A stretch of DNA of 64,000 nucleotides, taken from positions 513,501 through 577,500 of the forward strand of contig NC_050726.1 of NCBI RefSeq assembly GCF_013402915.1. Direction: 5' to 3'. The stretch is from Zygotorulaspora mrakii. Its lineage: Eukaryota; Ascomycota; Saccharomycetes; Saccharomycetales; Saccharomycetaceae. The notes below the pieces were generated by a model. It saw only the letters and a program-made list of their open reading frames with translations. It was not told where the DNA came from and ran no database searches. Positions 21,676 to 31,575 of this stretch are shown piece after piece (position 1 is the first letter of the stretch; every line of letters starts with the position of its first letter). The position numbers were made by a program, and so were the translations under genes.

Positions 21676-22519
21676 TCACGAATGACAATCGTCACCACTG
21701 GCACACTGAACTACGCTACATAGTGACTAATATACCGCTGGCGGAAAACTAAAGTTTCAGGATCTCTGAGTTCTGCAGTTTACATTAATTGTGTCAAAAA
21801 ACATTTACTACGCATCAGTTATCATATTGTATACAACACTCAAAAGCTATCTATTCTTTTTTACATATCTATTTCCGCATCTCCTATTACCCGCTCTAGT
21901 TCATCAAAAAGAAAAACCATTCAAAATTTGGGTAAATTTTCAAAGACTGTCATTTTAACATCCGTGCATTATGTTTCATATAGCACCCACACATCTGATA
22001 ATTTGGTGCCCTTTTTCAAACCTAATTTTCGCGCGATGCCGGAAAAAAGGTGAGTCTTGGCGAGCAACGGGGTGCGATCGCGCGAGTCGTCTCGGAGCGC
22101 GGTGCCGAGAGCTTAGTGGAAAGAACAGTGCCCTCCCCCCCGCTGAGAATCCTCCTCGATAGTAGGAAGTCTCTGCCTGTGTCCTTGTTCCTCACTTGTC
22201 TCTAGGCGGGGAAGACTGGAAGGATTGGAAGGACTGGAATGGGATTCTTAATTCTTGCCAGCAGGAACCAGCCCGTAGGCAGAGAACTTCCGCTTCCGCC
22301 TACCATTCGTTCCCGCTAGGCTCGCCGTCTGATGCTTAACGTAGGCTCCAGCGGAAGCGCAGTCTGAATCAATGACAACTTTCCATCAGGAAATTGGAAA
22401 AAATCGTTTACACAGTGGTGGTAATTAGGTGAAGTTGAGTATAGATTGCACAGTATTTTTCAATAATACTGTAAATTTACCCTTGAGAGCACCAATAGAT
22501 CATAGACAAGTGAGCCATC
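21676..22519. other. RLM1-RPS6 intergenic region
   Basis: This 844-bp stretch separates two genes on the same strand and should hold the RLM1 terminator and RPS6 promoter. A Rap1 site is at 21984-21995. Between about 22030 and 22370 the DNA is markedly richer in G and C than its surroundings and contains several inverted repeats, described in the findings. No tRNA could be folded by eye from it. Confidence 0.6.
21984..21995 (+). promoter_or_regulatory. Rap1-type site upstream of RPS6
   Basis: CACCCACACATC closely matches the Rap1 consensus ACACCCRYACAYM found in ribosomal-protein gene promoters. It lies about 525 bp before the RPS6 ATG, farther than the usual 200-400 bp, because a GC-rich block sits in between. 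Assignment to RPS6 is by gene class and position. Confidence 0.6.
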
Positions 22520-23473
22520 ATGAAGGTATGTTGCTTCAATAATATAGAAGTGGAACCGAAATACGTATTAGCTTTCCAGCATTAAAGACTGAATGACGCA
22601 GATGCGACGGGTACAGAGGCAACGAACAATATACATGTGGAATTTTGGGACCCATGGAGATTAATAGAGTTCTTAGGAATACACTCTACTTGGTCTTGGA
22701 TTGTGGTACTATTTGGTTGAGTTTAAATCCTGGAGTTTTCTTACTAACATGTCCTTTATTTGATATAGTTGAACATTGCTTACCCAGTTAACGGTACCCA
22801 AAAATGTATCGAAATTGATGATGAACACCGTATCCGTGTCTTCTATGACAAGAGAATTGGTCAAGAAGTCGATGGTGAGGCTATTGGTGAGGAATTCAAA
22901 GGTTACGTCTTCAAGATCAGCGGTGGTAACGACAAGCAAGGTTTCCCAATGAAACAAGGTGTCTTGTTACCAACCAGAGTCAAATTGTTGTTGGCAAAGG
23001 GTCACTCTTGTTACAGACCAAGAAGAAACGGTGAAAGAAAGAGAAAGTCCGTTAGAGGTGCCATTGTTGGCCCAGATCTAGCTGTCTTGTCCTTGGTTGT
23101 CACCAAGAAGGGTGAGCAAGAATTGGAGGGTGTTACTGACACTACCGTCGCAAAGAGATTAGGTCCAAAGAGAGCTAACAACATCAGAAAATTCTTCGGT
23201 TTATCTAAGGAAGATGATGTCCGTGACTTCGTTATTAGAAGAGAAGTTGTCAAGGGTGAAAAGAAATACACCAAGGCTCCAAAGATCCAAAGATTGGTTA
23301 CTCCTCAAAGATTACAAAGAAAGAGACACCAAAGAGCTTTGAAAGTCAAGAACGCTCAAGCTCAAAGAGAAGCTGCTGCCGACTACGCTCAATTGTTGGC
23401 AAAGAGATTATCTGAAAGAAAGGCTGAAAAGGCTGAAATCAGAAAGAGAAGAGCCTCTTCTTTGAAAGCCTAA
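22520..23473 (+). CDS. RPS6: 40S ribosomal protein S6 (spliced)
   Basis: Component eS6 of the small ribosomal subunit. The gene is split: exon 1 is 22520-22525 (ATGAAG) and exon 2 is 22769-23473. Joined, they encode 236 residues, exactly the S. cerevisiae Rps6 length. The 5' splice site is GTATGT and the 3' site follows ATATAG. The protein begins [14 protein letters not shown] and ends [10 protein letters not shown], keeping the two C-terminal serines that are phosphorylated downstream of TORC1 in yeast. Codon use is visibly more biased than in neighbouring genes (AGA, TTG, GGT), as expected for high expression. S. cerevisiae has two copies (YPL090C and YBR181C); here there is one at this locus. 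Confidence 0.98.
22526..22768 (+). other. RPS6 spliceosomal intron
   Basis: The 243-nt intron starts with GTATGT, has the perfect branch-point TACTAAC at 22742-22748, and ends ATATAG at 22768, 20 nt after the branch-point box. Its position after the second codon matches the S. cerevisiae RPS6 genes. I saw no box C/D pair or other sign of an intronic snoRNA. Confidence 0.97.
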
Positions 23474-23660
23474 GTCAAATAAAAAGATGAACACCGCATA
23501 ATTTTATATTTCATCCTTTAGTTTTGTGTCTTAAGACTTAGTCGATAATTATCTTCTGTTTTTATATTTGTATTGTAAACAAGAGTGAAAACTACCTTTT
23601 AAATAAAAGAAAAGAACATGAAAAAGTAAACTATGTTTTAATTGAATACAATATGATTCT

Positions 23661-25115
23661 CTATCTCAATGTAACTAATTCCTCTGCGCTTGTTGGATGA
23701 ATGGCAACACAGTTGTCAAAATCGGCTTTGGTTGCTCCCATCTTGATTGCAACGCCAAAACCTTGCAAAATTTCTGCAGATGAATCACCAACGATGTGTA
23801 ATCCAACAACTTTCTCTTCCGGTCCAGCACAAATCAATTTATATCTTGTGGGCGATTTCTCTTTAAGCATTGCGTAGTACATTGCTGTGAATTTGGAATT
23901 GTAAATCTTTAAATTGCCTTTACCATATTTTTCTATAGCTTCCTTCTCGGATAAACCTATTGAACCAGCCTCTGGGTGTGAAAATATAACACTTGGAACA
24001 TTTGAGTAATCCAACTTATCATTAAGGAATTTCTCAGGACCGAATAGCCTGTTGGCTAGTTTTCTACCTGCTGCAATGGCGACAGGGGTCAACTCAACTT
24101 TACCTACAACATCACCAAGAGAATATATACCCTTGACGTTGGTATTTTGATATTCGTCAACACATACTTGCTCTTTATCATTCACATTAACCTTGACATT
24201 ATCAAGTCCAATACTCAAAAGGGATTTTCGGCCCACGGTCCAAATTAATTCATCGACATTATTAATGACTTCTGAAGTATCCAGATGAATTGTCAATTTG
24301 CCATTTGGTTCGTTTTTCTCGACCCTTGTGATTTGTGACTTCTTGTGAACGTCAATTCCTTCATTAATGTAATGATTGGTAATTGTTTCTTGGATAGACT
24401 CGTCAAACTTTCTCAACACGGTCTCACCTCTAATCACGAGATGTGTATCGGATCCCAGTCCATGGAAAACACCAGCCAGTTCAATACCAATGTAACCAGC
24501 ACCAACGACAACAACCTTCTCGGGTTGATTTTCTAATCTGAAAAACCCATCAGAATCAGTACCATACTCGTAACCTGGAATGTTTTCTGGGAAGGCCGCT
24601 TGTCCCCCTGTGGCTATCAATGTATGTTCTGCATTGAAAACCCCTATCTCACCATCATGAGTCTTGACCTCAATGTGCCCATCCGCATTGAATTTTGCCC
24701 AACCAAACAGAACATCAACGCCCTCTTTCGCTAAATTGCTAGCGTAGATCCCATTCAATCTGTGAACGTATGCATCTCTTTTTTTTTTAAATTCCGGCCA
24801 ATTGAATGTTAAATGCTCCTTATCCAAAGGCAGATCTTGATATAGACCGTACTCATGCGCTTGTTTCAATCTTGTTGCCAAGTCAGAAGCATACCACATG
24901 ACTTTCTTAGGGACACACCCAACATTTACACATGTGCCACCGAGAGCTTTACCCTCGATTAGCAAAGTCTTGGCACCATAAGACGCAGCTCTTCTGGCAG
25001 ATGCTACACCTCCCGAGCCACCCCCTATGACCAAGTAATCGTAGTTCTTAACCGATTTAGACATTGCTCTTTTGAAGAAAGTTTGACCGAGCGTTTTTCC
25101 TATAGGGATAATCAT
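23661..25115 (-). CDS. GLR1: Glutathione reductase Glr1
   Basis: NADPH-dependent flavoenzyme that reduces oxidised glutathione in cytosol and mitochondria. The 484 residues (483 in S. cerevisiae) show the FAD-binding GGGSGG at about 31-36, the redox-active pair C62 and C67 in TCVNVGC, the NADP-binding GAGYIGIEL, and the active-site histidine H473 in HPTSAEE near the C-terminus. The first 17 residues ([17 protein letters not shown]) are basic with no acidic residue and resemble a presequence; a second Met at position 18 (codon at 25064) begins a protein matching the cytosolic form. S. cerevisiae GLR1 uses the same two-start arrangement. It is convergent with RPS6 and upstream of nothing in operon fashion; SSU1 follows on the same strand. 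Confidence 0.98.
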   Translation of the reverse strand: MIIPIGKTLGQTFFKRAMSKSVKNYDYLVIGGGSGGVASARRAASYGAKTLLIEGKALGGTCVNVGCVPKKVMWYASDLATRLKQAHEYGLYQDLPLDKEHLTFNWPEFKKKRDAYVHRLNGIYASNLAKEGVDVLFGWAKFNADGHIEVKTHDGEIGVFNAEHTLIATGGQAAFPENIPGYEYGTDSDGFFRLENQPEKVVVVGAGYIGIELAGVFHGLGSDTHLVIRGETVLRKFDESIQETITNHYINEGIDVHKKSQITRVEKNEPNGKLTIHLDTSEVINNVDELIWTVGRKSLLSIGLDNVKVNVNDKEQVCVDEYQNTNVKGIYSLGDVVGKVELTPVAIAAGRKLANRLFGPEKFLNDKLDYSNVPSVIFSHPEAGSIGLSEKEAIEKYGKGNLKIYNSKFTAMYYAMLKEKSPTRYKLICAGPEEKVVGLHIVGDSSAEILQGFGVAIKMGATKADFDNCVAIHPTSAEELVTLR

Positions 25116-25314
25116 CTAAGTGAATAACACTTTACACTTCTATTTTTTCGAGTTTGCTGATAAACCATGATTGCAGATCGGGCTTAAAATAGTGCAATGA
25201 AAAATTACTGATAAATATAAAAAATGAAATGTAAAATAAATACATATATGCTATTAGATGCTAGATTCACTATACGCTTGTAGACTGCTGAATTGTTTTC
25301 AACAAAAGTAAATG

Positions 25315-26676
25315 CTAATTTTGTACAGTCCAATCAGAGAATGTCTCTGACGTTCTTGCGTCTTCAGAATGGTCTGTCATTTTTGTCGATCTCTGGTAGC
25401 GATGTTTCCTGTATCTTCCAATAACTATGGGAAATACGGACACCCATAGTGTTCCTAATAGGCAGATTAGACACCAAACAACACATACCACGGCGTATAT
25501 TGCACCTATAACTCTAAAAGCTGACAATGGTACATATTGACCGTAAAAGGAATAAATGTGGAAACTACCCAATGACATAGTGCCCATCGGGAAAGTCATT
25601 GAAAACCAACCCTTATGATAATGATATATTCTTTGTATCTTTGTTTCATTTCCCTGCACAGTACAAATCTTGGTATTGTAGTAACTTGAAAGTGCCATCA
25701 ACCCAAGTACGGTGAAGAAATATCCCATTGAGAGCAGGGCTAATGCTGAAAGTAAACCAAATATTTTGAAACACCATGGGACCGATATTGCCAAGATTCC
25801 GTAATCTGTAGTTAATTCTGACACCTGGTAATATTTCTCCGTATACAACTTGACATTGTCACAGATGAGCATTACGCCAAAACTTGCTTGACCCATAGGA
25901 CCTAATAGCAGAAACATTGTGAAAACTTTTGCCATGGTGGGTATTTTATTAACATACAAATTCCAAAGGTATATTACAATAAGGATAAAGACGAATATTA
26001 CCGCGTGGAGCCACATTAAAGCTGTTACTACCATTGTCATCAATTGGATGTTTCTGTTGAATGTCGCTGAGAAAAGATCTGTCATAGTAAATACACCACC
26101 TGATGATACAGCAACTACGAGCGGGACGACCAGCAATATCAAAGTCGAGTTCAAATTCTCGTTCACCATTTTTCTTCGCAACCCCTTCTCATCACAAGTG
26201 AAATCTGGATAGTAGTGTTTTTGAAAGATGAGAAACGATATGCCCCAGGCACATAAGAGTGAGACGAAAACGTCATACCACCAAAAAACGTAAATGAGCC
26301 TCATCAATCGCCTGGCGACAGCTGGATTTTTGACCTTATTGATTGCCAAACCCACAATATAGTTGATTATTGTGGCAAATCCCATGGGGTACGCTCCCCA
26401 AAATACATTCTGACGCAAGTCCCTGAAAGAGTCGTCCAAATACTTTTTAAACGACTGTGTTCTAAGGTACACGTACATGTTTATCAGTTGTAGCAAATGG
26501 GTGTATAGGAATATCAAACATGCCACAGCAAACATTGGATATGAGCATCTTTGTAACCATTTTCCCTCGTAGGGGAATGAAAATAGCAGATTGGGAGAAA
26601 TCCCGGTACCCATCACCATCACATAATAAAAAGGATCAAACGTGTGCGCAAGCTCATTCAACCATTCTGGCACCAT
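25315..26676 (-). CDS. SSU1: Plasma-membrane sulfite pump Ssu1
   Basis: Efflux transporter of the tellurite-resistance/dicarboxylate (TDT) family that exports sulfite and gives sulfite tolerance. From this ATG the protein has 453 residues, against 458 in S. cerevisiae, and starts MVPEWLNELAHTFDPFYYVM in line with the yeast MVANWVLALTRQFDPFMFMM. About ten hydrophobic segments are visible, with conserved NVFWGAYPMG, FLLLGPMGQASFGV, VPWCFKIFGL and MTFPMGTMSLG blocks. An in-frame ATG at 26766 would add 30 residues, including two cysteines and several basic residues; it is the first ATG of the frame, so the longer form is possible. SSU1 follows GLR1 in S. cerevisiae too (YPL091W, YPL092W). Confidence 0.93.
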   Translation of the reverse strand: MVPEWLNELAHTFDPFYYVMVMGTGISPNLLFSFPYEGKWLQRCSYPMFAVACLIFLYTHLLQLINMYVYLRTQSFKKYLDDSFRDLRQNVFWGAYPMGFATIINYIVGLAINKVKNPAVARRLMRLIYVFWWYDVFVSLLCAWGISFLIFQKHYYPDFTCDEKGLRRKMVNENLNSTLILLVVPLVVAVSSGGVFTMTDLFSATFNRNIQLMTMVVTALMWLHAVIFVFILIVIYLWNLYVNKIPTMAKVFTMFLLLGPMGQASFGVMLICDNVKLYTEKYYQVSELTTDYGILAISVPWCFKIFGLLSALALLSMGYFFTVLGLMALSSYYNTKICTVQGNETKIQRIYHYHKGWFSMTFPMGTMSLGSFHIYSFYGQYVPLSAFRVIGAIYAVVCVVWCLICLLGTLWVSVFPIVIGRYRKHRYQRSTKMTDHSEDARTSETFSDWTVQN

Positions 26677-27016
26677 CGCTATCGCAGATTGCCTTTTTAT
26701 TTGTGGTCTCTCAGCTTTGATAAATGAACATCCGCGAAACAATGGACAACACCTCAAGTATTGCATCAACTTATACTGTCCATGTTATAAAAATTCTCAA
26801 TTCACATCAAGGTCAAATTGATATTGCCTTGATTTTGTTGGATCGTCAGTCATCGATAAACAGCCTCTGCTTGATGCTACCGATGCTTGTGGTGAGCGGA
26901 ACGACGGACCAATCATATCTCGGGAATCGAGCGGCCAGCCACAACAGTGGTTGCAAAAAGAACAGCAATGGTTAAGAATTTAAGAGTCATAAATAGCAGT
27001 TAGGAGGATGAGGTGT
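26677..27016. other. SSU1 promoter region
   Basis: About 340 bp between the chosen SSU1 start and the end of DTR1, on the same strand. It includes the possible 30-codon N-terminal extension of SSU1. No other gene or confident regulatory site was recognised. Confidence 0.5.
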
Positions 27017-28804
27017 CTATACATTGAGCTGTTTCATAGACCTGGTTGAAATGCTGCGACGCTGATGACGTATAAGATAGCATATGGCGAGAAAGGAAAG
27101 AATATTACATAAACCGAGCCCTGTAAAGCACCATCCGATGCCCATTTCCTGACAAAGTCTAATTACTATGGCAGAACTGATGGTTGCACCAATGTTCCGT
27201 AAAAAACTTGATACAGCAATAGCACCTGACACTCTTCTTGCCATCAGTTCACTGAGGTAGGTCATGGTTGTATTGTTCGACCATGTCAAACCAAAGGCGT
27301 TGAAAGCTGAAAAAACAAAAATGACAACGACGTGGTAATGGCGCTGAATTGCCCAACCGTAGCCGATACAGCCTACAGTGTTTATACCTATGCCCCAGAT
27401 TTGCAGATATAGACGATACTCAAGTGGAAAAGTTTGGTTGTTATGGGTCTTCAGCCATCTCTGACGCATGTAATCCGAAAGGTGGCCGCCAATCTGGGAT
27501 CCTAGTAGCATGGACACGCCGGGGCAAACATATGCAATGCCTACGGAAAGCATGGAGTAATGATACTCACTTTGCAAAAAATGTGAGAACGTGACGCTAA
27601 AGCCATAATAATTGGTAAACAGCATTGCTGAACTCATCGAAACAATCAACAATGGAGGAAATTTGAGCATTTCCCAGTACATTTTGAGCGTTGGCTTGGG
27701 TGGTTTGGGGTAAGCCCTAGTAAATTGTGGGTCCTCATTTTTTCGCCTCTGTATACCTAAATTTGTGCAGAGCCCAAGTTTTGGTTTACCAGTGCTCTCA
27801 TTGTCACCAAGCCATTTAGGATCACCATTACCAACTATGCATCTCAAAGTCTCGGGGAGTATCGCAATCACAAGTAGCAAAGCAATGCCACTCATAATAC
27901 TGGTGAAACCAAACAGCCATCTCCAATGCTCCCCTTTCATGAGAATTAGGCCTGCAAATATTGGTGCTAGAATCGGTCCCATGTTTGGTCCCATCATAAA
28001 ATACGCAATGGATTTTCCTCTGTGTTTTGGCGGGATAATGTCAGTGACGGTACCTGTTCCGAGAGATATGACAGAGCTCGAACCAAAAGCTTGGAAAATG
28101 CGGAGAATATATAGTGCGACAATATTTGATGGGACTGCGGCTAATAAAATGTTCACTACTACTAACAAAGCCAATGAAATAATGTATAAGAATTTTCTCC
28201 CGGTTAGATCTGCGTAGAAACCCCAAATTAAAGGCCCTATAGAAAATACCGCCATGAAAACCGATACCGTCGAATTTATAGTTGTTGTCCCAACGTTGAA
28301 TTCTGTTTGCAATAATGGCAATGCAGGAATGTAAATATTGCCAGCCATAGGACCTAAAAATCCAATGAAAACAATTACAGAAAATATTACAGCAATCTGC
28401 CAACGGCTATAACAGGTATAAGGAGGATCAACTAAACTGACCTCGTCTAAATTTAGTTCCTCCTCTTTATTCTCACCGACAGGACTGCCCAGATAACCTT
28501 TTTCCGTTTCCTCCTCCTTTCTTGAGATAATTGCCATATTTGTGTTAAATGAACTGCTTTCGTTGTGCTCTAAATCTTGTTGCTCTATGACGCATCGTTC
28601 TGCATCTTGTTGCTCATATGCCGTAGACGTGGGAACTTTATCTAGAGGAAGTTGAATCGTATTAAGCAACTGAGTATTCAAAGTGTTGAAAGTAAGCAAG
28701 CTGATGGCGTCATCTATGTTTGGATCTCTGGCTACCTCCGCATTTTCTTCATTTTGTGCTCGATTTGGGCTTCCAGCTTGAGACAGCGTAGCTTCTGCTA
28801 TCAT
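27017..28804 (-). CDS. DTR1: Major-facilitator transporter, Dtr1-type
   Basis: Twelve-helix drug:H+ antiporter of the DHA1 family. In S. cerevisiae Dtr1 exports bisformyl dityrosine across the prospore membrane for spore-wall building, and acts on weak acids when expressed otherwise. This protein has 595 residues (572 in S. cerevisiae), with a long acidic cytoplasmic N-terminus of about 125 residues before the first helix. The family motif GFYADLTGRKFLYI follows helix 2, and a GTGTVTDIIPPKHRGKS block follows helix 4. Identification as DTR1 rather than another DHA1 member leans on synteny with YBR180W. The start is the ATG at 28804; the frame opens upstream to a GTG. A weak sporulation-type CACAAAA lies at 28975-28981. 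Confidence 0.85.
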   Translation of the reverse strand: MIAEATLSQAGSPNRAQNEENAEVARDPNIDDAISLLTFNTLNTQLLNTIQLPLDKVPTSTAYEQQDAERCVIEQQDLEHNESSSFNTNMAIISRKEEETEKGYLGSPVGENKEEELNLDEVSLVDPPYTCYSRWQIAVIFSVIVFIGFLGPMAGNIYIPALPLLQTEFNVGTTTINSTVSVFMAVFSIGPLIWGFYADLTGRKFLYIISLALLVVVNILLAAVPSNIVALYILRIFQAFGSSSVISLGTGTVTDIIPPKHRGKSIAYFMMGPNMGPILAPIFAGLILMKGEHWRWLFGFTSIMSGIALLLVIAILPETLRCIVGNGDPKWLGDNESTGKPKLGLCTNLGIQRRKNEDPQFTRAYPKPPKPTLKMYWEMLKFPPLLIVSMSSAMLFTNYYGFSVTFSHFLQSEYHYSMLSVGIAYVCPGVSMLLGSQIGGHLSDYMRQRWLKTHNNQTFPLEYRLYLQIWGIGINTVGCIGYGWAIQRHYHVVVIFVFSAFNAFGLTWSNNTTMTYLSELMARRVSGAIAVSSFLRNIGATISSAIVIRLCQEMGIGWCFTGLGLCNILSFLAICYLIRHQRRSISTRSMKQLNV

Positions 28805-29306
28805 TGTTGATTCTCGAGTCACCCAGTTCTAATACCAATTGATTTTACTGAGAACTGAACTCTGAGAAAGAGTCTCGTATTTGAAAGGAACTGTTACTAT
28901 TGCTGATTTCTGTGTGATTAGCCATTTTCTGTCGGCCTTTCAAATTGTGACGCTGCTTGGCGACAGAAGAAAAACACAAAAACATTGGGAGCTGAGTCCC
29001 ATTTCTATGGGTCTGAGGAGATTAAACATATCAATCCAAGCACCGAATTAAGGCACAGAGATTTGAATTACGTGTTGGAATTTCATTGCTGACAACCACT
29101 TCCTTTCTGTGATGCCAATAGTAAAAGCATAATTGATAATTGATTTCAATTTACCCGCGCTTGATTAAAACAGTGATGAGTATAAAACACCTTGAATTAA
29201 AAGATACAAAAATAATATACATAGGAGAATTGATAATCTAGGAATGCAGAAGGAATCAAAACGAAATAATAGCTTGAAAGGCTGGCTTCGCGAGTTGTGG
29301 ACAACT
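28805..29306. other. DTR1 promoter region
   Basis: About 500 bp between DTR1 and the end of NOG1, on the same strand. The only candidate site is CACAAAA at 28975-28981, a partial middle-sporulation element about 170 bp before the DTR1 ATG. No gene was recognised. Confidence 0.5.
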
Positions 29307-31247
29307 TCACCTAAACTCAGTCTTACCATTACCACGTTTACCGCTGAACAAATGTTTAGGCAGTGAGGCAGTTTCGTGTCTATCTGCTTCACCTTGTCTA
29401 GCCATTCTATTTCTTTCTCTTCTCTGTACTTTTGCCAATCTGTCAGCCTTACTTCTAGAAGAACCATCAGAAACACCGTCCAACAATCTATCTGACTGTC
29501 TTAATTTAGAACCTCTTGCGTTCTCACCCAATCCTTCATTTTCACCGAAAACGATATCAGCACCGGAATTAACACGTATACTTTGTTCGGCTGCAATTCT
29601 TTGTTTGTCATGTAAGGAGGACATGTCATGACCTAGTTTGGACATATGCTTTTCCATTTGACTGAAAGACTTAACTTGTCTTGAACGTGGCATCATTGCT
29701 TTATTATGCAAAGACTTCTTATTTCTTGCTTCAGCAATCATCTTTCTTTGTTTATCTCTAATCCATTCAGCCTTTGACTTTATATCCTCGACTTCATCTT
29801 TTTCAAAACCTTCAAAAGTTAATTCATCGTCATCAGATTCATAGAAACCTTCATTCTCCAACTTCTCTTCTTCTTCCTCTAAAGCCTTTAATTTGGCTGC
29901 AATTTCAGGATCCAAGAAGTCGTAAACGTTCTTACCATCAAGAACTTCCGGCATAACGTCATTCTTCCATTCATCATCCTCCAACAAATAATTTTCTTTC
30001 AAGTTGAAATTGTAAACACCAGCCCCACCGTTTTCGTCTTCCACATCTTTTGCTAATTTTCTTCTCTCTGGATCTTCTGGGTCGTATTTCTTCAAATTCT
30101 TGAAGGAATCTGGAATGAATGGGGTTCTTTCAACATCATCTCTTGCTTGCGGTTTGGAGACGTGAATCTTGTTCAAGACATTGTTAACTCTTGCTTGTGA
30201 TTTCAATTTATTTTCAATTCTTGAAGCCAATAATTTCTCACAGGCTTGATTTCTAACTTCCATAATATTGTCTTCAAGTTGACAAGAAGCTGTCATAATT
30301 TCAACACCTGGCTGATCCCTAATTGTTTGCAGTAATTGAGAACGTTCCTCATCTAAATCTTCCGGGGCGATAATATCTGTTTTATTGATAACAACCATGA
30401 CAGATTTATTTGCGAAAAGTGGCTTAATAGAATGAAATAGTTTAACTTGAGCTTCCACGGTGAAACCACATTGTTCTGAAAGATCCATGAAGTACATGAC
30501 ACATGAACGCAAATGTGCAATTGCATAGATAGATTGCATTTCGATATTGTTCATTTCTTCCGTTGGTCTATCGAGAATACCTGGCGTATCTATCGCTTGG
30601 AAACGCAAGTATTTATAATCAAAATGACCAACGTATAAAGATTTTGTTGTGAAAGCATATGGCTGAACCTCAACATCTGCTTTTGTAATACATCTCAAAA
30701 ACGATGATTTACCAACATTTGGATAACCACAGATCAATAAAGTTCTAGTATTTGGATCAATTGATGGCAATCTGCCCAAATGTTGACGAACTTGTTCCAA
30801 ATAAGCTAAAGGATCTTTCAATTTCTTGACAATGGTAGCCATTCTACCCAGTGCAGCTCTCTTTAATTGTTTACATTGAAAGAGTGATTGACCAAACTTC
30901 AGCAATCTGTTGTAATCTCTCGAGACTTGTTCAACAAGAGATTTCGCACGAGACACTGCTGCCAAGGAGATCTTATAATGATTCTTCTCATACAAAGTGT
31001 CCATCAAATCCCTATGGAATGGATGGATGTCGTTTATATTGGGGAAACCTTTCAAAATCTCATCAAACTTTTCCTCGAACCCTTCAGCAGTAAACTTTAC
31101 CTTACGCATGTAGAAAGACCTGATTCTTGTGATTGCAAACCCTGGTCTGATCACTGTAGGTGTCTTTCTTTGCGTTCTATTAAGAACAATGTCCAGCAGA
31201 TCATTGCTCGTCGTAATAGTTGGGATGTCTTTCCACGTCAACTGCAT
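29307..31247 (-). CDS. NOG1: 60S ribosome assembly GTPase Nog1
   Basis: Nucleolar GTPase needed for pre-60S maturation. It binds the GTPase-associated centre, and its C-terminal tail threads into the polypeptide exit tunnel. The 646 residues are one short of S. cerevisiae Nog1 (647). An N-terminal helical bundle (about 1-165) precedes the OBG-like G domain, with the P-loop GYPNVGKSS near 173, DTPGI near 222 and NKTD near 289. The C-terminal half is highly charged, ending in basic residues. The N-terminus MQLTWKDIPTITTSNDLLDI is almost invariant in the family, which fixes the start. It is divergent from SEC62 across 328 bp containing PAC and RRPE boxes typical of ribosome-biogenesis genes. Confidence 0.97.
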   Translation of the reverse strand: MQLTWKDIPTITTSNDLLDIVLNRTQRKTPTVIRPGFAITRIRSFYMRKVKFTAEGFEEKFDEILKGFPNINDIHPFHRDLMDTLYEKNHYKISLAAVSRAKSLVEQVSRDYNRLLKFGQSLFQCKQLKRAALGRMATIVKKLKDPLAYLEQVRQHLGRLPSIDPNTRTLLICGYPNVGKSSFLRCITKADVEVQPYAFTTKSLYVGHFDYKYLRFQAIDTPGILDRPTEEMNNIEMQSIYAIAHLRSCVMYFMDLSEQCGFTVEAQVKLFHSIKPLFANKSVMVVINKTDIIAPEDLDEERSQLLQTIRDQPGVEIMTASCQLEDNIMEVRNQACEKLLASRIENKLKSQARVNNVLNKIHVSKPQARDDVERTPFIPDSFKNLKKYDPEDPERRKLAKDVEDENGGAGVYNFNLKENYLLEDDEWKNDVMPEVLDGKNVYDFLDPEIAAKLKALEEEEEKLENEGFYESDDDELTFEGFEKDEVEDIKSKAEWIRDKQRKMIAEARNKKSLHNKAMMPRSRQVKSFSQMEKHMSKLGHDMSSLHDKQRIAAEQSIRVNSGADIVFGENEGLGENARGSKLRQSDRLLDGVSDGSSRSKADRLAKVQRRERNRMARQGEADRHETASLPKHLFSGKRGNGKTEFR

Positions 31248-31359
31248 ATCTCTAACTACTTATTTATCCACACGTTATCAGTACAAAAGACCAAGCCCAA
31301 TGAACAACTGATATAGCTTAAGTTTTATAATCTTTATTAGAAATCAGATGAGATGAGAT

Positions 31360-31388
31360 GCGATGAGATGCGATGAGATAAAATTTTT
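31360..31388 (-). promoter_or_regulatory. Tandem PAC boxes plus RRPE at NOG1
   Basis: GCGATGAG, the PAC core bound by Dot6/Tod6, occurs twice, at 31360-31367 and 31370-31377, inside a 10-bp tandem repeat (GATGCGATGA). It is followed by AAAATTTTTCA, whose reverse complement TGAAAAATTTT is the RRPE bound by Stb3. All lie 113-141 bp before the NOG1 ATG. This pairing marks the ribosome-biogenesis regulon in yeasts. Confidence 0.85.
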
Positions 31389-31575
31389 CAAATGTCTTGG
31401 ATTTTGCCTCACGGCAATGTCGCGAATCTCGTCTGCTACGAGTGGCCAGCACACCAAACATACAAAATGATGAAATGACAGCATTAACTATTAATTAACG
31501 TTAATGAGCGCCGTCAAGTAGGCAGTATCACAACGGCACGGTAAGACAATAGCTGACTGTTTGGAGAAAGAAGCT

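Noticed and set aside
22360..22375. Possible U3-type snoRNA 3' end (GCAGTCTGA) before RPS6
   Set aside because: The conserved U3 5' domain and box C sequences are not found upstream, so the match is too short to support it.
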